NCBI RefSeq assembly: GCF_900102265.1
Contig: NZ_FNBH01000004.1
Coordinates: 310,001-374,000 of the forward strand
Length of the DNA: 64,000 nt
Source of the DNA: Epilithonimonas hungarica
Lineage (GTDB): Bacteria; Bacteroidota; Bacteroidia; Flavobacteriales; Weeksellaceae
Direction of reading: 5' to 3'
Below are positions 25,862-34,954 of this stretch, piece by piece. The translations under genes and the position numbers were made by a program. Numbering within the stretch: the stretch's first letter is position 1; every line of letters begins with the position of its first letter. The notes beneath the pieces were generated by a model, which saw only the letters and a program-made list of their open reading frames with translations, had not been told where the DNA came from and ran no database searches.

Positions 25862-26425
25862 ATGAGATACAAAACAATATTTTTAATTTTTACAACAGCT
25901 CTTATCTTATTCAGTTGTGATAAAGCCGCAGAAAATAATCACCCTAAAAAGCAATCTGCTGAGGTTAAAACTAAAAGTGATAATGAGGAGCAGAACAAGA
26001 TTATTTTAGGCGAAGATATTCCTGAAATCAATGCTTATGTTGAGAATATCTTTGAAAAAAATGGAAAATTTTATGTAGAATTGGATTTGGTGGAAATAAA
26101 ATATAAGAATGTAGATGAAAGGTTGATCGTCAACAAAAATCCAAAGGTCAGAACTTATGTTATTGATGATCATACTTTGATCTATTCTAATGATTGCAAA
26201 GAATTAATAGTTAAACAATTACTCCAAGCAAGAAAAAAATTATTGAAAAATAAATCCATCATCGTCATTGGAACTTCCAAAGATGGAAGAATGAAAAAAC
26301 ATAAATTTTGGTTGTTACGGATAAAATTAAACTGTAAAAATGAAAAAAATAATTGCTATTTCGCTTTCCGTCATCACGATAATTATCTGTTGCTATTTGA
26401 TTGTGATCAAAATGAGTTCACTTGA
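25862..26425 (+). CDS. Putative lipoprotein, C-terminus probably frameshifted
   Basis: As read, the product is 187 residues with a lipobox (ALILFSCDK). The last 38 residues are Asn/Cys-rich and overlap the next gene by 86 bases, which is unusual. One extra T in the TTTT run at 26306-26309 would make the ending ...KFLVVTDKIKL and stop at 26335-26337, two bases before the next ATG. I think the intact protein is about 158 residues. Function unknown. Confidence 0.55.
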   Translation: MRYKTIFLIFTTALILFSCDKAAENNHPKKQSAEVKTKSDNEEQNKIILGEDIPEINAYVENIFEKNGKFYVELDLVEIKYKNVDERLIVNKNPKVRTYVIDDHTLIYSNDCKELIVKQLLQARKKLLKNKSIIVIGTSKDGRMKKHKFWLLRIKLNCKNEKNNCYFAFRHHDNYLLLFDCDQNEFT

Positions 26426-26675
26426 TATTCCAGTCAACAAAAACGAATGGTATGCGATGGATGCTATCCACAAAATAGAAGACCGGACCGATATCGACGA
26501 GTGCGAAAAAAAAGTTTTGAAAGAAAGAGTTAAACAAGACAGAGAAAACGCCAAACGTGTTTCAAATGATGCTTTTCAGATTCAGGTAATTGCTTTTGGT
26601 GTCATTATCATACAGATTTTCTTGTTGGTTTTTATTGTATTAATACCCTCTAAAAATCATATAAAACCAAGCTAA
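26340..26675 (+). CDS. Small membrane protein with a charged loop, unknown
   Basis: This 111-residue protein has two hydrophobic helices (about 4-22 and 80-103) around a helical, highly charged loop (CEKKVLKERVKQDRENAKR). It is the last gene of the small-gene run. The 26676-26843 gap before the convergent ccoP gene holds nothing I recognise. Confidence 0.55.
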   Translation: MKKIIAISLSVITIIICCYLIVIKMSSLDIPVNKNEWYAMDAIHKIEDRTDIDECEKKVLKERVKQDRENAKRVSNDAFQIQVIAFGVIIIQIFLLVFIVLIPSKNHIKPS

Positions 26676-26843
26676 AAGCACAAAATAAAAATGATGAATA
26701 TTATTTTATTCCGGAATTACGGCTTTTTGACTTATATAATATCATCCAAAGATTGGAAGCTAATGGTATAATTATGATTCTGTGCAGCATGATGTATATG
26801 TAGCATAGATTCATGGAAAACATCAATATTTCATTAGCTTTAA

Positions 26844-27719
26844 TTATTCTACCCAATGTGCCTCTTCACCTTGTGGCGCAGCACCGCCTTGAGCTTCTGT
26901 GATTGGGGATTTTTCCTGATTAATGTGATAAATGTAGGCAGCTACTTTCTCAGCATCTCTTCCTGTAATGATTCCGTCTTTAATAAATGGTCGCATTGTC
27001 GGATTATTGGGTGAACCGTTTTCAAGCATCCAGAAAACATTTTTGAAAAGACTTTTTTGTTTGATATTGATCCATTTGTTATCAGTAAGATTCGGACCGA
27101 TTCCACCTCTTCCGGATTCTGAATGGCATGACACGCAGTTGGTCTTGAATATCTGCTCGCCTTCGGTAATGTTATCTGCATTGTAATTTGCTGTCTCCAA
27201 GCTTATTGCAGGTGCTATTTTTTCATAGTCTTTGATTGAAGCAAGCTGAAATTTGGTTTCATCCTGGTATTCTATATCTGGATGGGCATAATCTGTAAAC
27301 GCAAAGGCAACCAAATATATAGCACAGGATATGATTGTAAAATAAAACAGTCCAAGCCACCATTTTGGTAATGCATTATCCAGTTCTGTGATCCCATCGA
27401 AACCATGGTCGATAAGAATCTCTTTCTCTTCTTTCGCCGATTGTTTTTTGAAAGCCGAATTCCAGAGTTTCTGAAAATAGGGTATCGATTTTTCTTTTAA
27501 GTATTCCTTCTTTTCATCGTCAGTTAAAAGTTGAAAATTGGCGTTCTCCACCAGATCTCCTATAGAATCCATGATCAACAAAAGGATAGAAATGATCACA
27601 AGGATTCCCCAGAAAAGCGGAGTCTTCAGATAGCCCGGATCGCCGGACATCTCGAAAGCTATAAAAATTGAAATGACAGCTACGGTAATGTATATCGATA
27701 TTGGAGTTCTCGTTTTCAT
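26844..27719 (-). CDS. ccoP: cbb3-type cytochrome c oxidase, CcoP subunit
   Basis: This 291-residue protein has an N-terminal pair of membrane helices, then the CcoP-type helix LPKWWLGLFYFTII near 122-135, and a C-terminal cytochrome c domain with one haem site CVSCH near 200 and an axial-ligand segment MRPFIKDG. Classical CcoP has two haem c sites; one is common in Bacteroidetes. It passes electrons from soluble cytochrome c to the CcoNO core. It follows ccoNO by 24 bases. Confidence 0.9.
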   Translation of the reverse strand: MKTRTPISIYITVAVISIFIAFEMSGDPGYLKTPLFWGILVIISILLLIMDSIGDLVENANFQLLTDDEKKEYLKEKSIPYFQKLWNSAFKKQSAKEEKEILIDHGFDGITELDNALPKWWLGLFYFTIISCAIYLVAFAFTDYAHPDIEYQDETKFQLASIKDYEKIAPAISLETANYNADNITEGEQIFKTNCVSCHSESGRGGIGPNLTDNKWINIKQKSLFKNVFWMLENGSPNNPTMRPFIKDGIITGRDAEKVAAYIYHINQEKSPITEAQGGAAPQGEEAHWVE

Positions 27720-27743
27720 GTCGGTTAAAAATTTCAGGATTAA

Positions 27744-30023
27744 TTACTTTATACTTGCAGTTTTTACCTCTGTTGTTTTGATATCGGTTCCCAATCTTTG
27801 CAGATAAGCTATCAAAGCGATGATCTCTCTCTGTTCCAATGGGATAAAGGCATCTCCTTTTGCCTTCTTCTCTTGTTCCGTTTGATCTTTCAAATCGGCG
27901 GCTTCAGAAAAGATCCTTTTAACGATGGCCTGGGATTGATTATCTGCCCACTGATCAGCAGAATCTATTTCAGTCTTTGTGTATGGGATGTCAAAATTAT
28001 TTTTCATCAATTTTAATTTATCTACCATTTTGGACCGGTCCAGTTTATTGGTGATCAACCAAGGGAAGCGTGGCATAATAGACCCTGCTGAAGTAATTCT
28101 TGGATTATACATATGTTTGAAATGCCAGGAGTCTGGATTCCTTTGACCTTCACGATGCAGATCAGGCCCCGTTCTTTTAGATCCCCATAAAAATGGTCTG
28201 TCATAGACAAATTCTCCAGCCTTCGAATACTGCCCGTTTTTACCATCAAAACGCATCACCTCATCACGGAAAGGTCTGATCATCTGAGAGTGGCAGGAGT
28301 TGCAGCCCTCGCGTATATAGAGATCCCGGCCTTCCAATTCAAGAGGCGAATATGGTTTTACTGCTGATATCTGCGGTACATTGCTTTGTAGGGTAAGGGT
28401 TGGGACAATTTCCACAATTCCGCCAATCGCAATCGCAACAAATGCTAGAATTGATAATAAATGAGGTGTTCTTTCAAGCCAAAGATGAATTCCTTCGCCT
28501 TGTTTTCTGGATTTGCCGACATTAGCTAATGCAGGGGCTTCTGCCGGTACATTCTTTTGAAACGAACCAATTCTAATGGTTTTATAAACATTGATCACCA
28601 TTAAAATGGCACCACCAAGATAGAACAATCCGCCTAGAAATCTCATTTTGAAATAGGGTAGAATAGCGGTAACAGTATCCAGCCAGTTTTTGTAAACCAA
28701 TGTTCCGTCTGGATTGAATTGTTTCCACATTAATCCCTGAGTAAATCCTGCGAGATACATCGGCACAGCATAGAAAATAATTCCTAAAGTTCCCAGCCAG
28801 AAATGCCAGTTGGCGAGTTTTTTGGACCAGATCTCAGTTTTCCACATGGCCGGAACCAAATAATAAACAACACCGAATGCCATAAAGCCATTCCAGCCAA
28901 GCGCACCTAAGTGAACGTGACCAATCACCCAATCTGTATAATGACCTATTTTATTCAAAGATTTAGTTGCCAGAAGTGGGCCTTCGAAAGTTGCCATACC
29001 ATAACAGGTAACGGCGACTACAAAGAATTTGAGAATAGGTTCTTCTCTTACTTTGTCCCAAGCACCTCTCAGGGTCAAGAGCCCGTTCAGCATTCCTCCC
29101 CACGATGGAGCGATCAACATAATAGAGAATCCTGTTCCCACTGCTTGGGCCCAAGCTGGCAAAGCAGTATATTGAAGATGATGTGGTCCGGCCCACAAAT
29201 AAACAAAAATCAAAGACCAAAAATGGATGATCGATAATTTATAAGAAAATACAGGACGGTTTGCCGCCTTTGGCAAAAAGTAATACATCAGCCCTAAAAC
29301 TGGAGTAGTCAATACAAATGCAACTGCATTATGACCATACCACCATTGTACCAGAGCATCTTTGACCCCAGCGTAAGCTGAGTATGACTTCCATCCTGTG
29401 AAAGATAGCGGAACTTCTAAATTATTGAAGATATGAAGCATCGCAACAGCGATCCAGGTTCCAATATAAAACCAAATTGCAACGTAAAGATGTCGTACTC
29501 TCCGTTTTAGGATTGTTCCGAACATATTGATTCCGAAAATAACCCACGACAAAGTGATTAGAATGTCAATTGGCCATTCGTGTTCGGCATATTCTTTAGA
29601 AGTGTTGATCCCCATCAAAAATGTGATAACTACAGCAATAATCATAAGCTGCCAAGTCCAGAAATGGATCCAGGAAAGTGTGTCGCTATACATTCTGGTT
29701 TTCAAAAGTCGCTGCATACTGTAATAAGCACCGCAGAAAAAAGAATTACAGACAAATGCAAAGATAACGGCACTGGTATGCAACATTCTGATCCTACCAA
29801 AACCCATCGCGCCCTGGGAATTGATCAATCCTTGAATATTACCGCTTCTTAAACTCTGGATAGTGGTGTCATCCGTGCCGAATAAAAATTCTGGTAATTC
29901 AGGATAAAAAAGCATTAATGCAGCTGTAAGTCCCAGAATAAAACCAATGATTCCAAATGTAATAGTTGCATAGAGAAATGCTCTGACAATATTATTGTCA
30001 TAATGAAATTTTTGTGTCACCAT
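27744..30023 (-). CDS. ccoNO: cbb3-type cytochrome c oxidase, fused CcoN-CcoO
   Basis: This 759-residue fusion has an N-terminal CcoN part (about 1-480) of some 12 helices with the haem/copper histidines in MLHTSAVIFAF, WWYGHNAVAF, GPHHLQYT and GHVHLGALGWN. The CcoO part (about 520-759) has one anchor and a haem c site, CNSCHSQMIRPF, then WGSKRTGPDLHREG. It reduces oxygen to water and pumps protons at low oxygen. CcoN-CcoO fusion is usual in Flavobacteria. No ccoQ, ccoS, ccoG or ccoI lies nearby, so assembly factors must be elsewhere. Confidence 0.95.
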   Translation of the reverse strand: MVTQKFHYDNNIVRAFLYATITFGIIGFILGLTAALMLFYPELPEFLFGTDDTTIQSLRSGNIQGLINSQGAMGFGRIRMLHTSAVIFAFVCNSFFCGAYYSMQRLLKTRMYSDTLSWIHFWTWQLMIIAVVITFLMGINTSKEYAEHEWPIDILITLSWVIFGINMFGTILKRRVRHLYVAIWFYIGTWIAVAMLHIFNNLEVPLSFTGWKSYSAYAGVKDALVQWWYGHNAVAFVLTTPVLGLMYYFLPKAANRPVFSYKLSIIHFWSLIFVYLWAGPHHLQYTALPAWAQAVGTGFSIMLIAPSWGGMLNGLLTLRGAWDKVREEPILKFFVVAVTCYGMATFEGPLLATKSLNKIGHYTDWVIGHVHLGALGWNGFMAFGVVYYLVPAMWKTEIWSKKLANWHFWLGTLGIIFYAVPMYLAGFTQGLMWKQFNPDGTLVYKNWLDTVTAILPYFKMRFLGGLFYLGGAILMVINVYKTIRIGSFQKNVPAEAPALANVGKSRKQGEGIHLWLERTPHLLSILAFVAIAIGGIVEIVPTLTLQSNVPQISAVKPYSPLELEGRDLYIREGCNSCHSQMIRPFRDEVMRFDGKNGQYSKAGEFVYDRPFLWGSKRTGPDLHREGQRNPDSWHFKHMYNPRITSAGSIMPRFPWLITNKLDRSKMVDKLKLMKNNFDIPYTKTEIDSADQWADNQSQAIVKRIFSEAADLKDQTEQEKKAKGDAFIPLEQREIIALIAYLQRLGTDIKTTEVKTASIK

Positions 30024-30202
30024 AATTACGCTTTGAGTAGAGGATGATCTTATTTCATAAAAATGCCTTTTACAAGAGCATTGGCTATAGAAATAAATAT
30101 CATAGTACAGTTTTTATGTTTTGACAAAGGTATTTTGTAGCTTTGTGTAGTACTAATGGATTTACTTCTAAATTATACTAAAACCTACTAAAAACCTAAT
30201 CA

Positions 30203-30502
30203 ATGAGACTGTGTGGCGAAAACATCAGAAAAATAAGAAGGGATAAGGATTATACCCAGGAGTATATGGCTTTTGAAATGGGGATTTCCCAAAAATCCTA
30301 TTCAGATATTGAAAATTCCAAAGTTAAGATCAATCTTGATATTCTTACCAAAGTGTCGGCTATTTTAGATATAAAGCCTTCAGACATTTGCAGTATCTCT
30401 CATCAGTGTGGTGGAAGTGATCATGATTATGAGGCCAAATATAATGGCCTCCTTGATTTTATAAAAAAGAACAATATTTCTGTACCGGAAGACCTATTGT
30501 AG
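30203..30502 (+). CDS. XRE-family helix-turn-helix protein
   Basis: This 99-residue protein has a Cro/C1-type HTH at about 8-62 (IRKIRRDKDYTQEYMAFEMGISQKSYSDIENSK) and a short tail with CSISHQCGG and a helical end. It is divergent from ccoNO over a 179-bp gap, so it might regulate the oxidase or itself. A TAGCTTTG box at 30138-30145 is a possible -7 element, but the nearest TTG upstream is only 14 bases away. Confidence 0.8.
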   Translation: MRLCGENIRKIRRDKDYTQEYMAFEMGISQKSYSDIENSKVKINLDILTKVSAILDIKPSDICSISHQCGGSDHDYEAKYNGLLDFIKKNNISVPEDLL

Positions 30503-30564
30503 TTGGTCGTCTTGCAAAGCGTATTCAGCTTTTTATATAAGTTTTTTTTGATTGTTTTTTGAAG

Positions 30565-32832
30565 TTATTTATCAAAACAAAGCCTTGCCATCAGATAACT
30601 GATCGTAGATTCTGCACCTTGGTTAAGGTTTACATTTTTCTCTTCGATACCATCATAACAACCTCCCGTTGCGGGATTGTAAACAATCTGATCCAAATGA
30701 TTTTTTCCCAGAAACCAATTGAATGAATTCTTCATCATTTCTAAATATCTTTTATCATTAAAAACTGTATGAAATTTTTCCAGTGCCAAAATTGTATAAG
30801 TAACATCAATAGGCTGTTCTCCTCCAATTGGAAGATCGTTTTCAGTGTTTTCTTTTTGCAGCCAGCCTTTATTGGAAATCACTTTTATATTACCGTCAAT
30901 CATAATTTTAGACAGTAAAAACTGGAAAGACTCCTCGGCAATCTGTTTGTAAATCTCATCTTTAGTCGAAATCCACGCACAGAGTAAAGCTTCCGGTATT
31001 AAGCTGTTTCCATAGGTCAGATAACTTTCAAACCAATGCCAATCGTCTTTTGCTTCGTGTTGATACATTTTCACCAAACGATCCGCTAATTCTTTTAATA
31101 ATGGAAGGTTTTTCCCCGAGTTTTGGTAATGCAATCCTTTTACAATAAAAGCCATTGCTCTTGTTGAGTGGATTTTTTCCGCCCAGATAAGATTTTTTTG
31201 GATGATTTCCTCCGCAGTCTCAGAAAATTCCTGAGGCAAAATTTCTTTTAAAGACATTAAATAGCCTAAAGCCCATATTGCTCTGCCATTGGAATCATCC
31301 AGATTGGTCTCATAATTCTGCTGAGTGAACTGTTTATGGTCATCAACATAATTCAAAAAACTGCCGTCTTTTTGTTGGCAAAATTTGATAAAGTTTAAAT
31401 AAATTGAGATCAACTGCAGATCTGATTTTTTTTCATTGATCTGAAAATGCCTGCAAATAGCGATCATCGCCCGTGCATTATCATCCAGTGTGTAACCTGA
31501 ATTGATATCCGGCTTGCTGATCTTTGAAAACTGGATCATCCCGAAGTCTGTCGTCATATTTTGGATATGGTCAAGATTGATTTCCGGTAGATTATAATTG
31601 AGTTCTGTTTTATTATTTCCAAATTCCTGAAATAGCAAAGCGTGTAAAATAGATGAATTTTCCCAAGCTGTCGGAGCCATTTTTTCCAATGATTTCTGAC
31701 GTAGTTCCTCCCGTTTGCTTTCATTTTCTAACAATGTGTTTACTGCAACAGACAACTGCCCCGGAGCTTCAAAATCAATAATAATTCCGGTATCTTCCTT
31801 TAAAACTTCCAAAGCATGTGGGATCGGAGTAGAAACAATGGCGCATCCGCTACTGATCGCATAGGAAAATGTTCCGCTCACTGCCTGGTTTCTGTCTTTT
31901 GAAGTGAAAAGATAAACGTCGGTAAGCTGCAGATATTCTAGTAATTCTGGAAGTGGCAAATAATCATTGATAAAGCGGATATTGTTTTCCAGATGAAGTT
32001 TACAAGTGAGATCTTCCAAAAAATCACGATATTTCTCGCCTTCGAGCCTTACTATTGCGGGATGTGTTTTGCCAAGAATTAGAAAAATAACATCAGGGTT
32101 TTTAGCAATGATCGCTGGTAAGGCTTTCAGTGTGGTTTCAATATTTTTTCCGGAACCTAATAAACCAAATGTCGAAAGGACCTTTTTGTCTTTAAGATCA
32201 TATTTTTCCTTCAGCGCAATTTTGTCTGTAAAAGGCAAAAGGTGTGTTCCGTGAGGTATCACTGTGATTTTATCGGAAGAGATTTCATAATCATTTGAAA
32301 GAATGTCTGCAGAAATACTTGTCATTACAACGAGAGATCTTGCAAAATCGGCGATTTCTTTCACTTTTTCCTTCAGCTCTTTATCCGGCTTTGGCAAAAC
32401 GGTGTGAAAAGTGATAATAACATCTTTTTTTAAATTCTTGAGAAAAAGATACAAACCATTTCTGGTTTCATTAAAAAAGCCGAATTCATGCTGGAGCATC
32501 ACCAAATCGATCGCATCATTTTTGTTGATCTTCGCAGCTAATTCCAGATAGGAAACGGCATCTGAGATATTTAATTTATACTCGGTATATTCTTGATATT
32601 CATAATTTTCCTCTTCTGTTTCCATCGGACAAATAATTGCTTTGAATGATTCTCCGAATTTCGAATGAAGAGATCTTATGAGATCCTGAGTATAAGTTGC
32701 AATTCCGCAGACCTTTGGAGGAAAAGTACTTACAAAGATAATCTCGGTTTTATTATTGGTTTTGTGTTTTTGTCCATTATAAGATTGTCTAATTGCTTTG
32801 TCCTCCACATCTGAATTAATATTTTTATTCAT
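30565..32832 (-). CDS. GT4 glycosyltransferase with C-terminal helical domain
   Basis: This 755-residue protein has an N-terminal GT-B part (about 28-405) with STFPPKVCGIATYTQDL, VMLQHEFGFF, STFGLLGSGKNIETTL and the donor-binding segment DRNQAVSGTFSYAISSGCAIVSTP. A C-terminal part of about 330 residues looks like an (alpha/alpha) barrel: LDDNARAMIAICRHF, YETNLDDSNGRAIWALGYL, GNSLIPEALLCAW. It has no signal peptide, so it is cytoplasmic. Coupling to a GH130 enzyme suggests mannose chemistry. Its start is 43 bases after the GH130 stop. Confidence 0.78.
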   Translation of the reverse strand: MNKNINSDVEDKAIRQSYNGQKHKTNNKTEIIFVSTFPPKVCGIATYTQDLIRSLHSKFGESFKAIICPMETEEENYEYQEYTEYKLNISDAVSYLELAAKINKNDAIDLVMLQHEFGFFNETRNGLYLFLKNLKKDVIITFHTVLPKPDKELKEKVKEIADFARSLVVMTSISADILSNDYEISSDKITVIPHGTHLLPFTDKIALKEKYDLKDKKVLSTFGLLGSGKNIETTLKALPAIIAKNPDVIFLILGKTHPAIVRLEGEKYRDFLEDLTCKLHLENNIRFINDYLPLPELLEYLQLTDVYLFTSKDRNQAVSGTFSYAISSGCAIVSTPIPHALEVLKEDTGIIIDFEAPGQLSVAVNTLLENESKREELRQKSLEKMAPTAWENSSILHALLFQEFGNNKTELNYNLPEINLDHIQNMTTDFGMIQFSKISKPDINSGYTLDDNARAMIAICRHFQINEKKSDLQLISIYLNFIKFCQQKDGSFLNYVDDHKQFTQQNYETNLDDSNGRAIWALGYLMSLKEILPQEFSETAEEIIQKNLIWAEKIHSTRAMAFIVKGLHYQNSGKNLPLLKELADRLVKMYQHEAKDDWHWFESYLTYGNSLIPEALLCAWISTKDEIYKQIAEESFQFLLSKIMIDGNIKVISNKGWLQKENTENDLPIGGEQPIDVTYTILALEKFHTVFNDKRYLEMMKNSFNWFLGKNHLDQIVYNPATGGCYDGIEEKNVNLNQGAESTISYLMARLCFDK

Positions 32833-32875
32833 ATTTTACTTTAATTTTAATCGGATAATTCCTACTGGATCATCG

Positions 32876-33904
32876 TTATACGGCGTACATCATCAGCTCT
32901 TTCAATAACTTTGAAATACTGAGTGATGCAACAGCAATCCTTTCGTCTGCGGCTCCATAATAGATATATAGTCTGTCATTTTCTATAATGGTTCCTGTCG
33001 GGAAACAGACATTGTTGACTTCACCTTTCAGTTCCCATTCTTCTTCCGGTCTGAAAAGCGGATAAGGAAGCCTGGAAGTTTCCTTCTCCGGATTTCCGAG
33101 GTCCAATAAAGCCGCACAGGCGTTGTAAACATATCCGTTAACGGTATCGTAGACACCGTGGTAGATCATAAGCCAGCCGTATTCTGTTTCTATTGGCGGA
33201 CATCCACCTCCAATATAACCTGATTCGTGGTCATATTTCGGTGATAAGAGAATATGGTCTTTAAAATGTAAAAAGTAATCCTGCCAGAAATCAGAATTCA
33301 GATCTTCGATATTTTTTGTACTTGCGATCTGAATTTCTGGTCTTATTCTGTGAAGAAAATAAAATTTGTCGTTTATTTTTCTTGGGAAAAAGATCAAATT
33401 TTTATCCCATAAAAAAATAGGATAGCTGTTTATATGACTGATCTGGAACTGATTGTATCTTTTATATTTTTCAGGTATTAAACCTTCTGATTCCGATAAG
33501 GTCTTAAACTCTTCATAAGAAATTTTCGGAACAATAATTCCTTTATTCTTCCATGACCTGAGGTCTTTGGAGGTTGTTAATGTTCCTAACGCATTGATGC
33601 CGTCGTAACTTGTATAAGTAAGGTAAAAGAGGTCATCTATCTTAACAATTCGGGGATCTTCTACGCCGTGTTTTTCATACTCGGATTCTGGAACTATGAT
33701 TGGTGAGTCTGACCGTTTTTCTACTGTAAGCGGATCTGACAATACACAATGTCCGACAGTTGAAAAATTACCTTTTGCAACAGCACGGTAAAATAGGTGT
33801 ATTTTGCCATTTTCCTTAATGATTGCCGGATTCAAAACCCCGTCGTTTTCAAAACTCAGGTCGGTTTTTCTGAGTATGATTCCTTCTTTTTTTATCTCTA
33901 CCAT
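32876..33904 (-). CDS. GH130 family mannoside phosphorylase or hydrolase
   Basis: This 342-residue five-bladed propeller enzyme carries the GH130 marks: NPAIIKENGKIHLFYRA near 22-38, GVEDPRIVKIDDLFYLTYTSYDG near 82-104 with the acidic D of EDPR, GGGCPPIETEYGWLMIYHG, and PTGTII...YYGAADERIA. Family members split beta-mannosidic bonds by phosphorolysis or hydrolysis. No signal peptide, so the substrate is cytoplasmic. It is abutted upstream by a tiny basic gene (stop TAA directly before this ATG). Confidence 0.85.
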   Translation of the reverse strand: MVEIKKEGIILRKTDLSFENDGVLNPAIIKENGKIHLFYRAVAKGNFSTVGHCVLSDPLTVEKRSDSPIIVPESEYEKHGVEDPRIVKIDDLFYLTYTSYDGINALGTLTTSKDLRSWKNKGIIVPKISYEEFKTLSESEGLIPEKYKRYNQFQISHINSYPIFLWDKNLIFFPRKINDKFYFLHRIRPEIQIASTKNIEDLNSDFWQDYFLHFKDHILLSPKYDHESGYIGGGCPPIETEYGWLMIYHGVYDTVNGYVYNACAALLDLGNPEKETSRLPYPLFRPEEEWELKGEVNNVCFPTGTIIENDRLYIYYGAADERIAVASLSISKLLKELMMYAV

Positions 33905-34036
33905 TTAGGTTGTTGCGTTGCGACTTTCATTTTCTTTGTCTTTCCTTTTGTTTTGTTTGTCCTCCCGTTTCTCTTTTAGTGATTTTGCTGGAGGTGTTTT
34001 ATCTGTTTTTTTGTTCGTTTCCTTTTCTTTTGACAT
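33905..34036 (-). CDS. 43-residue highly basic protein upstream of GH130
   Basis: Read on the minus strand from the ATG at 34036, the product starts MSKEKETNKKTDKTPPAKSL and ends KENESRNATT. It is almost all Lys, Glu, Asp and Asn, with no hydrophobic core. Its TAA is immediately followed by the GH130 ATG, so translation is probably coupled. Similar small Lys-rich proteins occur in Chryseobacterium, as far as I recall. It could bind nucleic acid, but no function is known. Codon use does not settle whether it is real; the abutting stop/start is the main support. Confidence 0.55.
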   Translation of the reverse strand: MSKEKETNKKTDKTPPAKSLKEKREDKQNKRKDKENESRNATT

Positions 34037-34202
34037 TTGAAATATTTTTTATTGTATGTAAAGATCACTTATAAAAAAAGGAAAGCTTTGTAATAGTCTT
34101 TCAATTTGTTACATAAATCATAGTTATTAAAATTTAAAGGACTAACTTTGGAAGAGTGGCTGTCAATATTTTGATTGACGGGCTTAAATACAGTACAGGG
34201 TC

Positions 34203-34763
34203 ATGAAGTTGTATATAAAATATATGGTAAGTCTGCGCTGCAAAATGGTCGTTCATCAGGAACTGGAAAAACTGGGCATCAAGAATGCGCTGGTAGACCT
34301 TGGTTTGGTGGAGATATTGGATGATATTACCAATGAACAGCGAAAGTTGTTAAAAGAAAACCTCCTCAAAACCGGACTTGAATTATTGGATGACAAAAAG
34401 AACATTCTGATCGAGAAAATAAAAAATGCGGTCACGGAAATGATCCATTATTCCGAATCTCTTCCAAAAGAAAATTTTTCAGATTATATCAGTGAAAAGC
34501 TCGGCTATGATTACACTTACCTTGCCAATACATTCTCCGAAGTGAAGGGAATGACCTTACAGCATTTTATCATTATCAATAAGGTGGAAAAGGTAAAAGA
34601 ATTGCTTCTGTATGATGAGCTCAATCTTACCGAAATCTCGTATAAACTCAATTACAGCAGCGTTGCGCATCTTTCAAACCAGTTTAAAAAAATAACAGGA
34701 CTTTCTCCCTCATTTTATAAACAACTAAAGCAAAAACGCTTGAAAAACCTAGAGGATTTGTAA
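34203..34763 (+). CDS. AraC-type regulator with HMA-like N-terminus
   Basis: This 186-residue protein has a C-terminal AraC DNA-binding domain (about 90-180) with LGYDYTYLANTFSEVKGMTLQHFII and LTEISYKLNYSSVAHLSNQFKKITGLSPS. The N-terminus, MKLYIKYMVSLRCKMVV...LEKLG, resembles the heavy-metal-associated fold of a family of flavobacterial regulators that usually read MVCxRC. Here the first Cys is Ser, leaving a single Cys. It sits alone with 166 bases upstream and 262 bases downstream. Target genes are unknown. Confidence 0.78.
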   Translation: MKLYIKYMVSLRCKMVVHQELEKLGIKNALVDLGLVEILDDITNEQRKLLKENLLKTGLELLDDKKNILIEKIKNAVTEMIHYSESLPKENFSDYISEKLGYDYTYLANTFSEVKGMTLQHFIIINKVEKVKELLLYDELNLTEISYKLNYSSVAHLSNQFKKITGLSPSFYKQLKQKRLKNLEDL

Positions 34764-34954
34764 AAAGTGTGATTTATGCAAATCTATTTTAGAAATATGT
34801 AGCATTTTCACCTAGATAATGAACCATCTTTGAATAGAAATAAACTATGCAAAAACCGTGAGAAAGTTATTAGATCCTTAATAACACTCAGTTTTCATAA
34901 TGATCTTATCAAAATTCGAGAAATAGTACATATGTTTTAAGAGTTTTGGTAGAA

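Noticed and set aside
30121-30145. TTG...TAGCTTTG as the promoter of the XRE gene
   Set aside because: The 14-base spacing is well below the usual 17-23, so I kept it only as a remark under the gene.
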